From NCBI GenBank assembly GCA_047612385.1, contig JBLGAR010000040.1, positions 1-34,533 of the forward strand: a DNA stretch of 34,533 bases, in the 5' to 3' direction. Numbering within the stretch: position 1 is the first letter of the stretch; each line of letters begins with the position of its first letter. Positions 8,029 through 16,834 of the stretch are shown piece by piece. Both the position numbers and the translations under genes were made by a program. Source of the stretch: JBALVT01 sp047612385 (lineage in GTDB: Bacteria > Pseudomonadota > Gammaproteobacteria > Pseudomonadales > Halieaceae). The notes beneath the pieces are model-generated. The model had not been told where the DNA came from, made no database searches, and saw only the letters and a program-made list of their open reading frames with translations.

Positions 8029-8898
8029 TTACCCTGAGCTTAGCCGATTCTCGAGATATTGCCACGTGCGAATGATTTCCAATTTGTCCGTAGTAGCGCG
8101 TAATTCTGTTGGAAAAGGCGCAAACGGCGCGGCCAGGCGTACTATTTTCATAGCGGCTTCATCCAATACCGCATAGCCGGAGGAAGACAACACCTCAATG
8201 TCTTCCAGGCTGCCATCCTCTCGAACGATGACCAGCAACCTGAGTTCTCCGTAAATACCGTAGCGCAGTGACGCCTCCGGATAGTATTTGTTGCCGACAG
8301 CTTCGAGCCTCTGAACCCAACCGTGCAGATAAGCCGCGTCGACCGCTCGCTTGGCAGATAGGGAAGTCAGGCGTCTAACCCTGGGCATATCTGCGTAGGC
8401 TTTACTCTGATCCTCAAGAGTCGCCTCGAGGCTGGTCAGTTGCTGCGCGAGCCGATCCACTTCTGGATTGAGGCCTCTGGTTTGCCTGGCGGTCTGGGAT
8501 TGCACAGCGTGGTCGCTGTTGAGCTTAGTGTTGGCAAGAGCTGCTGTTGCGAGTACGGGTTCTGACGACAGGGGAGCCTGGGGAACAGGCGAAGGTTGCT
8601 GGGAGAATTCTTGGGCGTCAGGGCTGGGGTTGGGAGCGGGTCTCGGGCTCGACAAAAAGTCCTGGGGCGCCTCTTCACCACTGCCTATCTGATCAAACTC
8701 AGCAATGTGTTCGGCTTCGCTGGGAACCGCTGTGCTCGGCCGTGTGGCGAGCGTGACGTTTAACTGCTTGCTGTAACTTTTTTTCTGGACTGCCTCAAAG
8801 GTCATCCCCAGAATTAGAAACAAATGGAGTGCAGCAGCGACGAATATGGCGAATACCATGCGGTCGTTTCTAACATCTTCAGTTTCGTGTTGGTACAT
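8029..8898 (-). CDS. tonB: TonB-family energy transducer
   Basis: This 289-residue protein is anchored in the inner membrane by a helix at about residues 13-34 (MVFAIFVAAALHLFLILGMTF). A long Ser/Pro/Gln-rich periplasmic linker (about 65-130) and a possible short coiled-coil (LAQQLTSLEATLEDQ) follow. The C-terminal TonB domain contains GIYGELRLLVIVREDGSLEDIEVLSSSG, then YAVLDEAAMKIVRLAAPFAPFP. TonB proteins carry proton-motive energy from ExbB/ExbD to outer-membrane receptors; no exbBD is seen here. The location beside gshB is typical of a TonB-like gene in pseudomonads, and it may not be the main iron-transport TonB. It sits 10 bp after gshB. Confidence 0.9.
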   Translation of the reverse strand: MYQHETEDVRNDRMVFAIFVAAALHLFLILGMTFEAVQKKSYSKQLNVTLATRPSTAVPSEAEHIAEFDQIGSGEEAPQDFLSSPRPAPNPSPDAQEFSQQPSPVPQAPLSSEPVLATAALANTKLNSDHAVQSQTARQTRGLNPEVDRLAQQLTSLEATLEDQSKAYADMPRVRRLTSLSAKRAVDAAYLHGWVQRLEAVGNKYYPEASLRYGIYGELRLLVIVREDGSLEDIEVLSSSGYAVLDEAAMKIVRLAAPFAPFPTELRATTDKLEIIRTWQYLENRLSSG

Positions 8899-8908
8899 GC
8901 CCCGGCGA

Positions 8909-9865
8909 CTATTCTTTGTTGCTTATTTCCTGAGCAATACATTCCATGAGTTGGCCGCCGATGTCCAGATCGTATGCAGTGTCAATTTCACGAATACAGG
9001 TGGGGCTGGTGACGTTAATTTCCGTCAGGTAGTCGCCAATCACGTCCATTCCTACAAACAAAAGACCTTTTTCCTTGAGTGTGGGACCAATCTCCCGTGC
9101 GATCCACAAGTCTCTTTCTGTCATGGGCTGGGCGCGACCGGTTCCGCCCGCTGCCAGGTTACCCCTGGTTTCGCCACTTGATGGGACTCTGGCAAGACAA
9201 TAGGGCACCGGCTCGCCATTAATCATAAGAATGCGTTTGTCGCCGTCTTTGATTTCCGGGAGATATTTCTGCGCCATAATCGTCTGTGTACCAAACTCGG
9301 TCAGGGTTTCGAGAATCACATTGACGTTGGGGTCGTCTGGTTTGACCCGAAAAATCGACGATCCACCCATACCGTCCAAGGGCTTGAAAATGACATCCTG
9401 ATGCTCCTGGTGAAACGCTTTTAATCGGTCGGAGTTAGCGCTAACCAGCACGGGAGGGCAGCATTGAGGGAACTCGGTGGCGAAAATCTTTTCGTTACAA
9501 TCCCGCAGGCTTTGGCAGCGGTTCACAATCAAAGTGCCCTGGCGTTCTGCTTGTTCAAGTAAATAGGTGCTGTAAATGTACTCATTGTTGAACGGCGGGT
9601 CGACTCTCATCAGTACCGCATCCAGAACCGTCAGAGGCTGCTCGCTAGGCTCCCCAAGGGTGTACCAATGCTCTGAGTTTCTGAAAACTTCAAGCGTTGC
9701 CATGTTGGCTTTTGCAACGCCCTGGTCCATAAGCAGATCGTGCTGTTCCATGTAGTACAGCTCCCAGCCTCGATCCTGTGCGGCCCAGAGCATGGCTAGG
9801 GTGCTGTCTTTTTTGTAGTTGAGCTTGGCAATGGGATCCATTATCACACCGATCTTCACTGACAT
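8909..9865 (-). CDS. gshB: Glutathione synthetase
   Basis: This 318-residue ATP-grasp ligase joins gamma-glutamylcysteine and glycine to form glutathione. Key blocks are the N-terminal IGVIMDPIAKLNYKKDST and MRVDPPFNNEYIYSTYLLE. Next come the ATP-binding VIFKPLDGMGGSSIFRV, then GDKRILMINGEPVPYCLARVPS and the Mg/ATP region with NVTSPTCIREID. All major motifs are intact and the length is standard. It is the first gene of the minus-strand gshB-tonB-yqgE-ruvX run and is divergent from the hydrolase at 10011. Confidence 0.96.
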   Translation of the reverse strand: MSVKIGVIMDPIAKLNYKKDSTLAMLWAAQDRGWELYYMEQHDLLMDQGVAKANMATLEVFRNSEHWYTLGEPSEQPLTVLDAVLMRVDPPFNNEYIYSTYLLEQAERQGTLIVNRCQSLRDCNEKIFATEFPQCCPPVLVSANSDRLKAFHQEHQDVIFKPLDGMGGSSIFRVKPDDPNVNVILETLTEFGTQTIMAQKYLPEIKDGDKRILMINGEPVPYCLARVPSSGETRGNLAAGGTGRAQPMTERDLWIAREIGPTLKEKGLLFVGMDVIGDYLTEINVTSPTCIREIDTAYDLDIGGQLMECIAQEISNKE

Positions 9866-10010
9866 TATTTAATCCTGGGAATCTGAGGGTCTGCTAACTT
9901 ACTCAAAGCAGGTTTCAGGTGCAAGCGATGAGTCAGAGTGAGCGCACCAAGGGCAAAATTGTCATAGAATAGTCGCCCTAAAATTCCTGTTTATGAAGGA
10001 CCGACAGCAT

Positions 10011-11258
10011 ATGGCCGAACTCTATTTTACCCTCGCAATCCTGGGTGCTCTGGGTACTCTTGCAGCTCTGGTACAAGGGCGCCGTTTGTATTGGATGGTG
10101 CCCGTTTATTTTCTCAGCGCTTGGCTGACCGGCGAGCTGGCACTGATTCATCTTGTGCTGCAGGTGAGCTTTACAGCGTTGGTGGCATTTGGAGGAGGGT
10201 TTTCAGATCCACTCGCACAGTGTGGCCTGGGTATTTTTGGACTATCCTGGCTGGGGCTTCTTTACTTACATAGTCAGTCAATGGATACCGGCGGTGTCGT
10301 GCGTGCAGCGTTGGATAGGGCATTGGGTGCAGATTACCGCAGCAGCATTCCACAAGACCGTCGGGCACTGTTGGCAGACTCAATTGAATCTCGCCACTGG
10401 GCAAAACCCTTTCACTTTCGTAGAGACGGTGTAAAAGTGCACTCGAATATCAGTTATGGAAGTGCAGGCAAACGCAATCTGTTGGATATCTACCAGCCGA
10501 CGAATCCTCGCCCGGGTGGTAGTCCGGTGCTGCTGCAGGTGCATGGCGGCGCCTGGATCATTGGCGAAAAAGAACAGCAAGCGAAGCCTCTTATGTATCA
10601 CATGGCTCAGCGCGGCTGGATCTGTGTTGCCATCAACTATCGTCTCAGCCCGAAAGCCGCTTTCCCGGCGCATATTATCGACGTCAAAAAAGCCATTGCC
10701 TGGGTCAGAGATAACATCTTGGAATACGGTGGCGATGCCGATTTTATTGCCATCACAGGCGGTTCGGCAGGAGGACATTTGAGCTGCCTGGCATCTCTGA
10801 CCCCCAACCGTAGAGAGTGGCAACCGGGGTTTGAAGACACGGATACTACCTTGCAGGCTGCGGTGCCGTTTTACGGTGTGTACGATTTCCTCGACAGAGA
10901 TGAGATTCGCCCGCAGATGTCGATGGCCGACCTGATAGGAAATAAAGTCTTGCAGGTATCACAAGAGGAAAACCGGCAGCTTTGGGAAGACGCGTCCCCC
11001 TTAAGTCATGTCAGTGCCGAAGCGCCGCCAATGTATGTGATTCAGGGCACACACGACTCTCTTGTTTGGGTCGAAGAAGCCAGAAATTTTGTAGCTGCAC
11101 TGTGCGAGGTGGCAAGTGAGCCGGTGGTTTACGCTGAACTCCCAGGTGCCCAACACGCCTTCGAGATATTTCATTCCGTGCGCACCGACCACACTGTGAA
11201 TTCCGTTGCTGACTTTCTCGAATGGAGTCATGCGCGCTGGCATGAGAATCAGGCCTGA
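10011..11258 (+). CDS. Membrane-anchored alpha/beta hydrolase (HSL/esterase-like)
   Basis: I take the ATG at 10011, which has a GAAGGA ribosome-binding stretch 9 bp upstream; the in-frame ATG at 9993 would add six residues. The 415-residue product has about three hydrophobic segments in its first 90 residues, then a soluble alpha/beta-hydrolase domain. The oxyanion-hole motif HGGAW is at about 178-182 and the nucleophile elbow GGSAGG at 250-255 (Ser252). An Asp is in GTHDSLVWVEEA and a His in GAQHAFE. This is the arrangement of hormone-sensitive-lipase-type esterases. The substrate cannot be read from the sequence. Its last 10 bp overlap the end of convergent rsmE. Confidence 0.88.
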   Translation: MAELYFTLAILGALGTLAALVQGRRLYWMVPVYFLSAWLTGELALIHLVLQVSFTALVAFGGGFSDPLAQCGLGIFGLSWLGLLYLHSQSMDTGGVVRAALDRALGADYRSSIPQDRRALLADSIESRHWAKPFHFRRDGVKVHSNISYGSAGKRNLLDIYQPTNPRPGGSPVLLQVHGGAWIIGEKEQQAKPLMYHMAQRGWICVAINYRLSPKAAFPAHIIDVKKAIAWVRDNILEYGGDADFIAITGGSAGGHLSCLASLTPNRREWQPGFEDTDTTLQAAVPFYGVYDFLDRDEIRPQMSMADLIGNKVLQVSQEENRQLWEDASPLSHVSAEAPPMYVIQGTHDSLVWVEEARNFVAALCEVASEPVVYAELPGAQHAFEIFHSVRTDHTVNSVADFLEWSHARWHENQA

Positions 11259-11986
11259 AGTGGCATATCGCCCCAGCGCGATTGAAGTATTGCCAGTGCG
11301 GCCAAAGGTGCAGTTTCGGTTCTTAGTACTCTTTGGCCGAGGGTTAACACTTCAAAACTTTGATCACCAGCGTAGGCGATTTCCCGGTCGCTGAGACCGC
11401 CTTCTGGTCCCACGAGAATGGCCACACTCTCGGGCCGTTGCTCTAGAGTTTTCGCTACAGTAGCGTGCTGATGCAGGACAAATTTCCGCTGCGCGTCTAC
11501 AGTCGGTAGCCAGTCGTTCACAGCGATGAGGCTATTGAGTTCAGGTAGGCGATTGCGCCCGCATTGTTCGCAGGCGCTGATCATAATTTGCCGCCAATGG
11601 GCCTGTTTTTTTTCTGCTCTATCGCCTTTAAGCTTCACCTCTGTTCTATCGGTCATCAGCGGCACAATGCAGGCTACGCCTAACTCGGTGGCCTTCTGGA
11701 TAATCCAATCCATACGGTCGCCTCGGGAGATTGCAATACCCAAGGACACTCGCAGTGGCGATTCAAGCTCTTGGGTATCGTGTTCTTTGGTGCAAACCTG
11801 CACTAACTTCTTCTCAAGAGCAACGATAGACGCCGTGTACTGACCACCTTCGCCGTTGAATAAAACAACAGAATCACCTACCCGCATTCTCAACGCTTTG
11901 GCAATGTGCGCACTGGGGCCTGGCTCGAGTTCAACGGTCGTATTGGCCTGTAAATTTTGCCCTGTGTAAATTCTGGGAATGCGCAT
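11249..11986 (-). CDS. rsmE: 16S rRNA m3U1498 methyltransferase RsmE
   Basis: This 245-residue SPOUT-class methyltransferase makes N3-methyluridine at position 1498 of 16S rRNA. The N-terminal PUA-like part begins MRIPRIYTGQNL. The middle has ISRGDRMDWIIQKATELGV and PLMTDRTEVKLKGDRAEKK. The C-terminal SAM knot is VAILVGPEGGLSDREIAYA, then LTLGQRVLRTETAPLAALAIL. All are diagnostic for RsmE. It lies 46 bp downstream of metF on the minus strand and may be read from the same transcript. Confidence 0.96.
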   Translation of the reverse strand: MRIPRIYTGQNLQANTTVELEPGPSAHIAKALRMRVGDSVVLFNGEGGQYTASIVALEKKLVQVCTKEHDTQELESPLRVSLGIAISRGDRMDWIIQKATELGVACIVPLMTDRTEVKLKGDRAEKKQAHWRQIMISACEQCGRNRLPELNSLIAVNDWLPTVDAQRKFVLHQHATVAKTLEQRPESVAILVGPEGGLSDREIAYAGDQSFEVLTLGQRVLRTETAPLAALAILQSRWGDMPLQA

Positions 11987-12032
11987 ACTGACCTACTAAT
12001 AAAACGTACTGGCCCTAGTTACCAACCTGAGC

Positions 12033-12869
12033 TTACAAACCCAGGTTGTTGAAGATCTCGCGAGTCGGTTCTACCTGATTCATCGTGTAAAAATGCAACC
12101 CGGGACAGCCGTTTTCCAATAGAGTTTGGCACAGTTGAGTGACTACTTCGATGCCGAACTTTCGAATGCTCTCTTGGTCGTCGCCGTAGCCTTCGACGCG
12201 CTGACAAATCCAACGAGGAATCTCGGCGCCACAATTGTGCGAGAACCGAGCCAGGTTAGAAAAATTAATGATAGGCATAATGCCCGCGTAGATCGGCTTG
12301 TCTATCCCCAGAGTCGTGCATTGATCTAAAAAGTAGAAATAGGATTCTACGTTGTAAAAATACTGCGTAATTGCGCTGTCTGCCCCAGCCTCGAACTTGC
12401 CTTGCAAAAACTTAAGGTCGTCTCCGTAGCTGTTGGCTTGGGGGTGAATTTCTGGATAGGCGGCCACCTCGATATGAAAATGGTCCCCGGTTCGCTGGCG
12501 AACAAACTCCACCAATTGGTTGGCGTAAACCAGTTGACTGGCTCCGCCCATACCCGAGGGGATATCTCCGCGCAAGGCGACCAGTCGAGAAATGCCTCTC
12601 TCCCGATAAGTATCCAGTAGTTCACCGATAGTTTCCTCGCAGTCGCCTCCAAAGCTCAAATGGGGGGCGGCAGCACTGCCACCGCTCGAAATGTCCGACA
12701 CGATAGCCAGCGTATTATCTCGAGTAGAACCACCGGCGCCGTAGGTCACTGAAAAGAACTCTGGATTGAGTGCGTTCAGCGCCGGAGTTGTCTCAGCTAA
12801 GAGTTTCTCCCGCCCGGCATCCGTTTTGGGGGGGAAATACTCGAAGCTGATTCTTGGTATTACTGCCAT
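12033..12869 (-). CDS. metF: Methylenetetrahydrofolate reductase
   Basis: MetF is the flavoenzyme that reduces 5,10-methylene-THF to 5-methyl-THF, supplying the methyl group for methionine synthesis. The 278-residue protein begins MAVIPRISFEYFPPKTDAGREKL; the Glu in FEYFPPK is the usual catalytic acid. TYGAGGSTRDNTLAIV, LVALRGDIPSGMGG and AYPEIHPQANSYGDDLKFLQGKF follow, then AGADSAITQYFY, GIMPI, and a C-terminus ending CPGLHFYTMNQVEPT. It starts 9 bp after the ahcY stop, so the two are almost certainly cotranscribed as part of the SAM cycle block. Confidence 0.97.
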   Translation of the reverse strand: MAVIPRISFEYFPPKTDAGREKLLAETTPALNALNPEFFSVTYGAGGSTRDNTLAIVSDISSGGSAAAPHLSFGGDCEETIGELLDTYRERGISRLVALRGDIPSGMGGASQLVYANQLVEFVRQRTGDHFHIEVAAYPEIHPQANSYGDDLKFLQGKFEAGADSAITQYFYNVESYFYFLDQCTTLGIDKPIYAGIMPIINFSNLARFSHNCGAEIPRWICQRVEGYGDDQESIRKFGIEVVTQLCQTLLENGCPGLHFYTMNQVEPTREIFNNLGL

Positions 12870-12878
12870 TTTTGTGCC

Positions 12879-14270
12879 CTAGTACTTGTAGCTATCAGGT
12901 TTGAATGGGCCATCGACCTTCACGTTAATGTATTCAGCCTGTTCGGTGGTGAGCTGTGTTAACACACCGCTGAAGCCCGCAACCATGTGCGCTGCAACTT
13001 CCTCGTCCAATATCTTCGGCAAGACTTCTAGCGTTAGTGCGCCCGGCTTCATATTGTCTTCGAGGTCTGCGAACTTGCGCTCGTAAAGGTAAATCTGCGC
13101 GAGAACCTGATTGGCAAATGAGCCGTCCATGATGCGTGAAGGATGGCCGGTTCCGTTGCCCAGATTGACCAAGCGTCCCTCGGACAGCAGTATCAAATGG
13201 TCGTTGCTAGCGCGGTCGCGATACACCGTATGCACCTGGGGCTTAACTTCTTCCCATTCCCAGTTCTCCCGCATAAAGGCGGTGTCAATTTCGTTGTCAA
13301 AGTGACCAATGTTGCAAACGACGGCGCCATTTTTGAGGGCCTTGAGCATATTGGAGTTGCAGACGTTGTAGTTGCCTGTAGTGGTGACCAGCAGATCAGT
13401 CGTGCCCAACAATTGTGTGTTGATACATGACTGGGTGCCGTCATTAACGCCGTTGTTAAAAGGCGACACGACTTCAAAGCCATCCATGCAGGCCTGCATG
13501 GCGCAAATAGGATCTATCTCTGCGATTTTTACAATCATGCCTTCCTGGCAAAGGGATTGAGCTGACCCTTTGCCGACATCGCCATAGCCGATTACCAGCG
13601 CTTTTTTACCGGACAGCAGGTGGTCTGTGCCGCGCTTAATCGCGTCGTTCAGGCTGTGACGGCAACCGTACTTATTATCGTTTTTGGATTTTGTGACTGA
13701 GTCGTTCACATTGATCGCAGGAACTTTCAGTGTGCCTGCTTCGAGCATTTCTTGCAGTCTGTGTACACCGGTTGTTGTCTCTTCCGTTATACCGTGCACA
13801 TTTTCCAGTATCTGCGGATATTTTTCGTGCAACATCAATGTCAGGTCACCGCCGTCATCCAATATCATGTTGGCGTCCCAGGGTTCTCCATTTTTCAAGA
13901 TGGTCTGTTCCAGGCACCATTCGTATTCTTCTTCTGTTTCTCCCTTCCAGGCGAAAACAGGAACGCCTGCTGCTGCCACCGCCGCGGCTGCGTGATCCTG
14001 TGTCGAGAAAATGTTGCATGAGGACCATCTTACTTCGGCGCCCAATTCCATTAGAGTTTCAATCAACACGCCAGTTTGCACTGTCATGTGGATGCAGCCG
14101 AGAATTTTTGCGCCTGCCAGGGGCTTGCTGGCACTGTATTTTGCGCGCATTGCCATCAGCGCTGGCATCTCACTTTCTGCAATATTAAATTCGCGGCGAC
14201 CCCAGCCGGCCAGCGCAATGTCTGCGACCTTAAAATCTTCTGCTGTTGCCAATTGTGCTGCTGTGCTCAT
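12879..14270 (-). CDS. ahcY: S-adenosylhomocysteinase
   Basis: AhcY hydrolyses S-adenosylhomocysteine to adenosine and homocysteine with bound NAD, relieving product inhibition of methyltransferases. The 463-residue length is that of the bacterial form with the approximately 40-residue insertion. Visible motifs are GCIHMTVQTGVLIETL and SCNIFSTQDHAAAA, then NVNDSVTKSKNDNKYG with the catalytic Lys/Asp region. The NAD loop VIGYGDVGKGSAQ and the C-terminal KPDSYKY complete the set. An AAGGAAAAC ribosome-binding site precedes the ATG. It is the third gene of sahR-metK-ahcY-metF. Confidence 0.98.
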   Translation of the reverse strand: MSTAAQLATAEDFKVADIALAGWGRREFNIAESEMPALMAMRAKYSASKPLAGAKILGCIHMTVQTGVLIETLMELGAEVRWSSCNIFSTQDHAAAAVAAAGVPVFAWKGETEEEYEWCLEQTILKNGEPWDANMILDDGGDLTLMLHEKYPQILENVHGITEETTTGVHRLQEMLEAGTLKVPAINVNDSVTKSKNDNKYGCRHSLNDAIKRGTDHLLSGKKALVIGYGDVGKGSAQSLCQEGMIVKIAEIDPICAMQACMDGFEVVSPFNNGVNDGTQSCINTQLLGTTDLLVTTTGNYNVCNSNMLKALKNGAVVCNIGHFDNEIDTAFMRENWEWEEVKPQVHTVYRDRASNDHLILLSEGRLVNLGNGTGHPSRIMDGSFANQVLAQIYLYERKFADLEDNMKPGALTLEVLPKILDEEVAAHMVAGFSGVLTQLTTEQAEYINVKVDGPFKPDSYKY

Positions 14271-14374
14271 TTTGTTTTCCTTGGGACTTGTTCGTCCGAT
14301 TGTTGTATAAAATCTGTTTCAATAATTGTTTAGTATATAGCTGTGTATTGGTTTGAGAGGCAATCGTCTGCGCC
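14271..14374 (-). promoter_or_regulatory. metK-ahcY intergenic spacer
   Basis: These 104 bp lie between metK and ahcY on the minus strand. The middle is AT-rich (around 14300-14345), which would allow an internal promoter. I see no second copy of the SahR-type palindrome found at 16584-16633. I also do not recognise the conserved SAH riboswitch core that sometimes precedes ahcY in proteobacteria. Confidence 0.3.
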
Positions 14375-15529
14375 CTACAAGGCCGCTCTTAAGAGATCGG
14401 CTTTGTCAGTATTTTCCCAGGTAAAGTCTGGATCTTCGCGACCAAAATGCCCGTAGGCTGCTGTCTTCCGGTAAATCGGCCGCTTGAGATCTAGCATTGC
14501 AACTAATCCCTTTGGACGAAGCTCGAAGTGCTCGCGAACCAATTCGGATATTTGCTCGTTGGAAATTTTGCCGGTGCCAAATGTTTGCACCGAAATTGAG
14601 GTGGGCTCGGCAACGCCGATAGCATAGGAAATTTGAATCTCGCAGCGATCTGCCAGGCCCGCAGCGACAATGTTCTTGGCTACATAACGACCGGCGTAAG
14701 CCGCCGAGCGATCTACTTTGGATGGATCTTTACCTGAGAAAGCTCCGCCGCCATGTCTGGCCATGCCGCCGTAAGTGTCCACGATAATTTTACGACCGGT
14801 AAGGCCGCAGTCGCCCACCGGCCCACCAATGATGAACTGACCTGTTGGGTTGATGTGATAAAGCGTATCGGCGTGTAGCCATTCCTGGGGAAGTACTTCT
14901 TTGACAAGAAGTTCCATTATCGCCTCGCGAATATCGCTTTGGCTGACACCTGGATCGTGTTGGGTGGATAAAACCACAGCGTCAATGGCAACGGGTTTAT
15001 TGTTTTCATAGCGCAGTGTCACCTGGCTTTTGGCATCGGGGCGCAACCAGGGCAATGTGCCGCTTTTGCGAAGTTCCGCCTGGCGTTCAACCATGCGATG
15101 AGAGTAGTAAATGGGTGCCGGCATCAATACGTCGGTTTCGTTGGTGGCGTATCCAAACATCAATCCCTGATCACCGGCGCCTTGTTCCTTATTGTCGCCT
15201 TCATCAACGCCTATGGCGATGTCATGTGATTGCTTGCCGATGGCGTTTAGTACGGCACAGGATGCGCCATCAAAACCAACGTCTGAATTGTCATAGCCTA
15301 TGTCGAGTACGACTTGACGCACAACGTCTTCGAGATCGACATAGGTAGAGGTTGTGACCTCTCCGGCGATAACAACCATGCCGGTTTTCACCATGGTCTC
15401 CACCGCGACTCGCGCATCCTTGTCGTCAGTAAGAATGGCGTCGAGAATAGCATCAGATATCTGATCAGCCATTTTGTCCGGGTGTCCTTCGGAAACTGAC
15501 TCCGAGGTAAAAACTGAATATTCACTCAT
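14375..15529 (-). CDS. metK: S-adenosylmethionine synthetase
   Basis: MetK forms SAM from methionine and ATP. The 384-residue protein starts MSEYSVFTSESVSEGHPDKMADQ with the substrate-binding His of GHPDK. It continues with AGEVTTSTYVD, GAGDQGLMFGYATNE (ATP motif), and GGPVGDCGLTGRKIIVDTYGG followed by GGGAFSGKDPSKVDRSAAYAGRY. The C-terminus is FTWENTDKADLL. An AAAGGA ribosome-binding site lies just upstream of the ATG. It lies 26 bp downstream of sahR and so is probably under direct SahR control from the palindrome upstream of sahR. Confidence 0.98.
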   Translation of the reverse strand: MSEYSVFTSESVSEGHPDKMADQISDAILDAILTDDKDARVAVETMVKTGMVVIAGEVTTSTYVDLEDVVRQVVLDIGYDNSDVGFDGASCAVLNAIGKQSHDIAIGVDEGDNKEQGAGDQGLMFGYATNETDVLMPAPIYYSHRMVERQAELRKSGTLPWLRPDAKSQVTLRYENNKPVAIDAVVLSTQHDPGVSQSDIREAIMELLVKEVLPQEWLHADTLYHINPTGQFIIGGPVGDCGLTGRKIIVDTYGGMARHGGGAFSGKDPSKVDRSAAYAGRYVAKNIVAAGLADRCEIQISYAIGVAEPTSISVQTFGTGKISNEQISELVREHFELRPKGLVAMLDLKRPIYRKTAAYGHFGREDPDFTWENTDKADLLRAAL

Positions 15530-15555
15530 TGCTAATGTGTCCTTTCTACTTGTGA

Positions 15556-16590
15556 TTATTTAGGGTGGCCAAAGAGGCGCACCTGTATTTGAAATCCGTT
15601 GCGCTGTGCCAGATACACACTGGCAATGTCCGCCAACCCCGCCTCCAACGCCCAGCCACTTAAATCTTCTGGTTCAAACCCGAGCCATAAGTCGCCGCAA
15701 TTTTCTCGCGCCCAAGCCTGATCGTGGCTGCACAAGTCGGTCACAATCACCACACCTTCAGGGGCCAGAAGGCTAGCCACGTCTTTGAATATCTGTGCCG
15801 GTGAGGGTGTGTGGTGCAACACCATGTTGATCACTACGCAATCGGCCTGACGCTTTTCTAAATGTTTGCTGGTGGTGTCTCCGTGGATAAAGTCAATATT
15901 CTTAAGACCGTTGTAAGCGGCAAAAACACGCGCTTTATCCAGCATCTCCGCAGCGTTATCCAGTGCAACCACACGTTGAAACCTGGGGCTAAGTTGCGCT
16001 AAAAACGCACCGTCTCCGGATCCAACCTCCAGGGCCATCTCTTTATGCTGGGGAAGCGCATCATGCATGAACTGGCTAACGGTTTCGCCATACTGCTCGT
16101 ACTTGGCGATCAAATCCTGTTGCTGGCGAAATTTGTGGGCGTTGCCGGCAAAAAAGTTGCGAGAATTCTCTTCGCGCTGGCGGTATAGAGACGCCATTCT
16201 TCCGTTCAGCTTGAGGGGTAATTCTATGGCGTCTACGCTCGTGAGCAGCTGACTATGTATACTCTTTAGATCATTGTCCTGGGCCGGAGCTCCACGCCTG
16301 TAAAAGATAGAGTTACCCTCGCGGCGTGTGGCAACCAGTCCAGCACCTGATAGCACCTTAAGATGGTGACTCATGGCGGGCTGGCGTATATCGAACAGGC
16401 TGCACAGTTCAGACACACCGAAAGACTCGTTGCGCAGCACACGCAATATTTGCAGGCGCAACTGATCAGCGCTAGCTTTGAAAAAGTTTGCCAACTCACC
16501 CAGGCGGCCTTCGGAAGAGCCGATATTGGGAGTCTGTGCAGCGGAGGCTGGTGTGTTCGGTGACAGCATGAGCGGGAGTCTAGCAGCCAT
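15556..16590 (-). CDS. sahR: SahR-type ArsR-family regulator fused to SAM-methyltransferase domain
   Basis: This protein of about 344 residues has an N-terminal ArsR winged-helix domain (about 30-105). Its recognition segment is VSELCSLFDIRQPAMSHHLKVLSGAGLVATRREG. A C-terminal class I methyltransferase domain follows, with motif I EVGSGDG near 188-194. This fusion and its place upstream of metK and ahcY match SahR, the proteobacterial repressor of SAM-cycle genes that senses S-adenosylhomocysteine. The start is uncertain: ATG 16590, GTG 16593 or ATG 16569 (MLSPNTPAS), none with a convincing ribosome-binding site. The first two fall inside the 50-bp operator palindrome. I favour SahR over a catalytic methyltransferase because of gene context. 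Confidence 0.9.
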   Translation of the reverse strand: MAARLPLMLSPNTPASAAQTPNIGSSEGRLGELANFFKASADQLRLQILRVLRNESFGVSELCSLFDIRQPAMSHHLKVLSGAGLVATRREGNSIFYRRGAPAQDNDLKSIHSQLLTSVDAIELPLKLNGRMASLYRQREENSRNFFAGNAHKFRQQQDLIAKYEQYGETVSQFMHDALPQHKEMALEVGSGDGAFLAQLSPRFQRVVALDNAAEMLDKARVFAAYNGLKNIDFIHGDTTSKHLEKRQADCVVINMVLHHTPSPAQIFKDVASLLAPEGVVIVTDLCSHDQAWARENCGDLWLGFEPEDLSGWALEAGLADIASVYLAQRNGFQIQVRLFGHPK

Positions 16591-16633
16591 CACAATCTAT
16601 ATCAAAATATATTGATATAGATTGTGATGGCTG
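16584..16633. promoter_or_regulatory. Probable SahR operator, 50-bp palindrome
   Basis: Arms 16584-16605 and 16612-16633 are perfectly complementary over 22 bp around a 6-base centre. The core reads TATATCAA ... TTGATATA, the AT-rich dyad form expected for ArsR-family SahR/SamR sites. It overlaps the possible starts of sahR and lies in the sahR/tkt divergent region about 200 bp upstream of tkt. Autorepression of sahR-metK-ahcY-metF is the simple reading. The long arms could also form a hairpin in mRNA from either strand. Confidence 0.8.
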
Positions 16634-16834
16634 GCACTAAAGTCAGACGCCTATTTATCGGAGCCCCATGGGGACCGACATAATTCCCCAGGGCAGGCTG
16701 TCTTTGGCACGCACAATATTAATTACCTAATTGAGTAAAAACTGAGCCTATTTGTTTGCTGTAACGCGTTTGTTACGCGAAAATAGCGGCAAATTTGACC
16801 TACTTCATTCATCTCACCCTTTCTGGAGAACTTG
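16634..16834 (+). promoter_or_regulatory. Upstream region of tkt
   Basis: This is a 201-bp leader between the SahR-type palindrome and tkt. It contains a small inverted repeat, GTAAC at 16761-16765 and GTTAC at 16772-16776, within GTAACGCGTTTGTTACGCG. A good ribosome-binding site (CTGGAGAA) lies 7-8 bp before the ATG at 16835. I cannot assign promoter boxes with confidence. Confidence 0.35.

Noticed and set aside
13730..14188. Plus-strand open frame of 152 codons
   Set aside because: It is antisense to ahcY, which has full-length, diagnostic motifs; the frame is a shadow.
14271..14374. SAH riboswitch ahead of ahcY
   Set aside because: I looked because proteobacterial ahcY genes can carry one, but could not find its conserved core. 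The SahR palindrome gives a sufficient control explanation.
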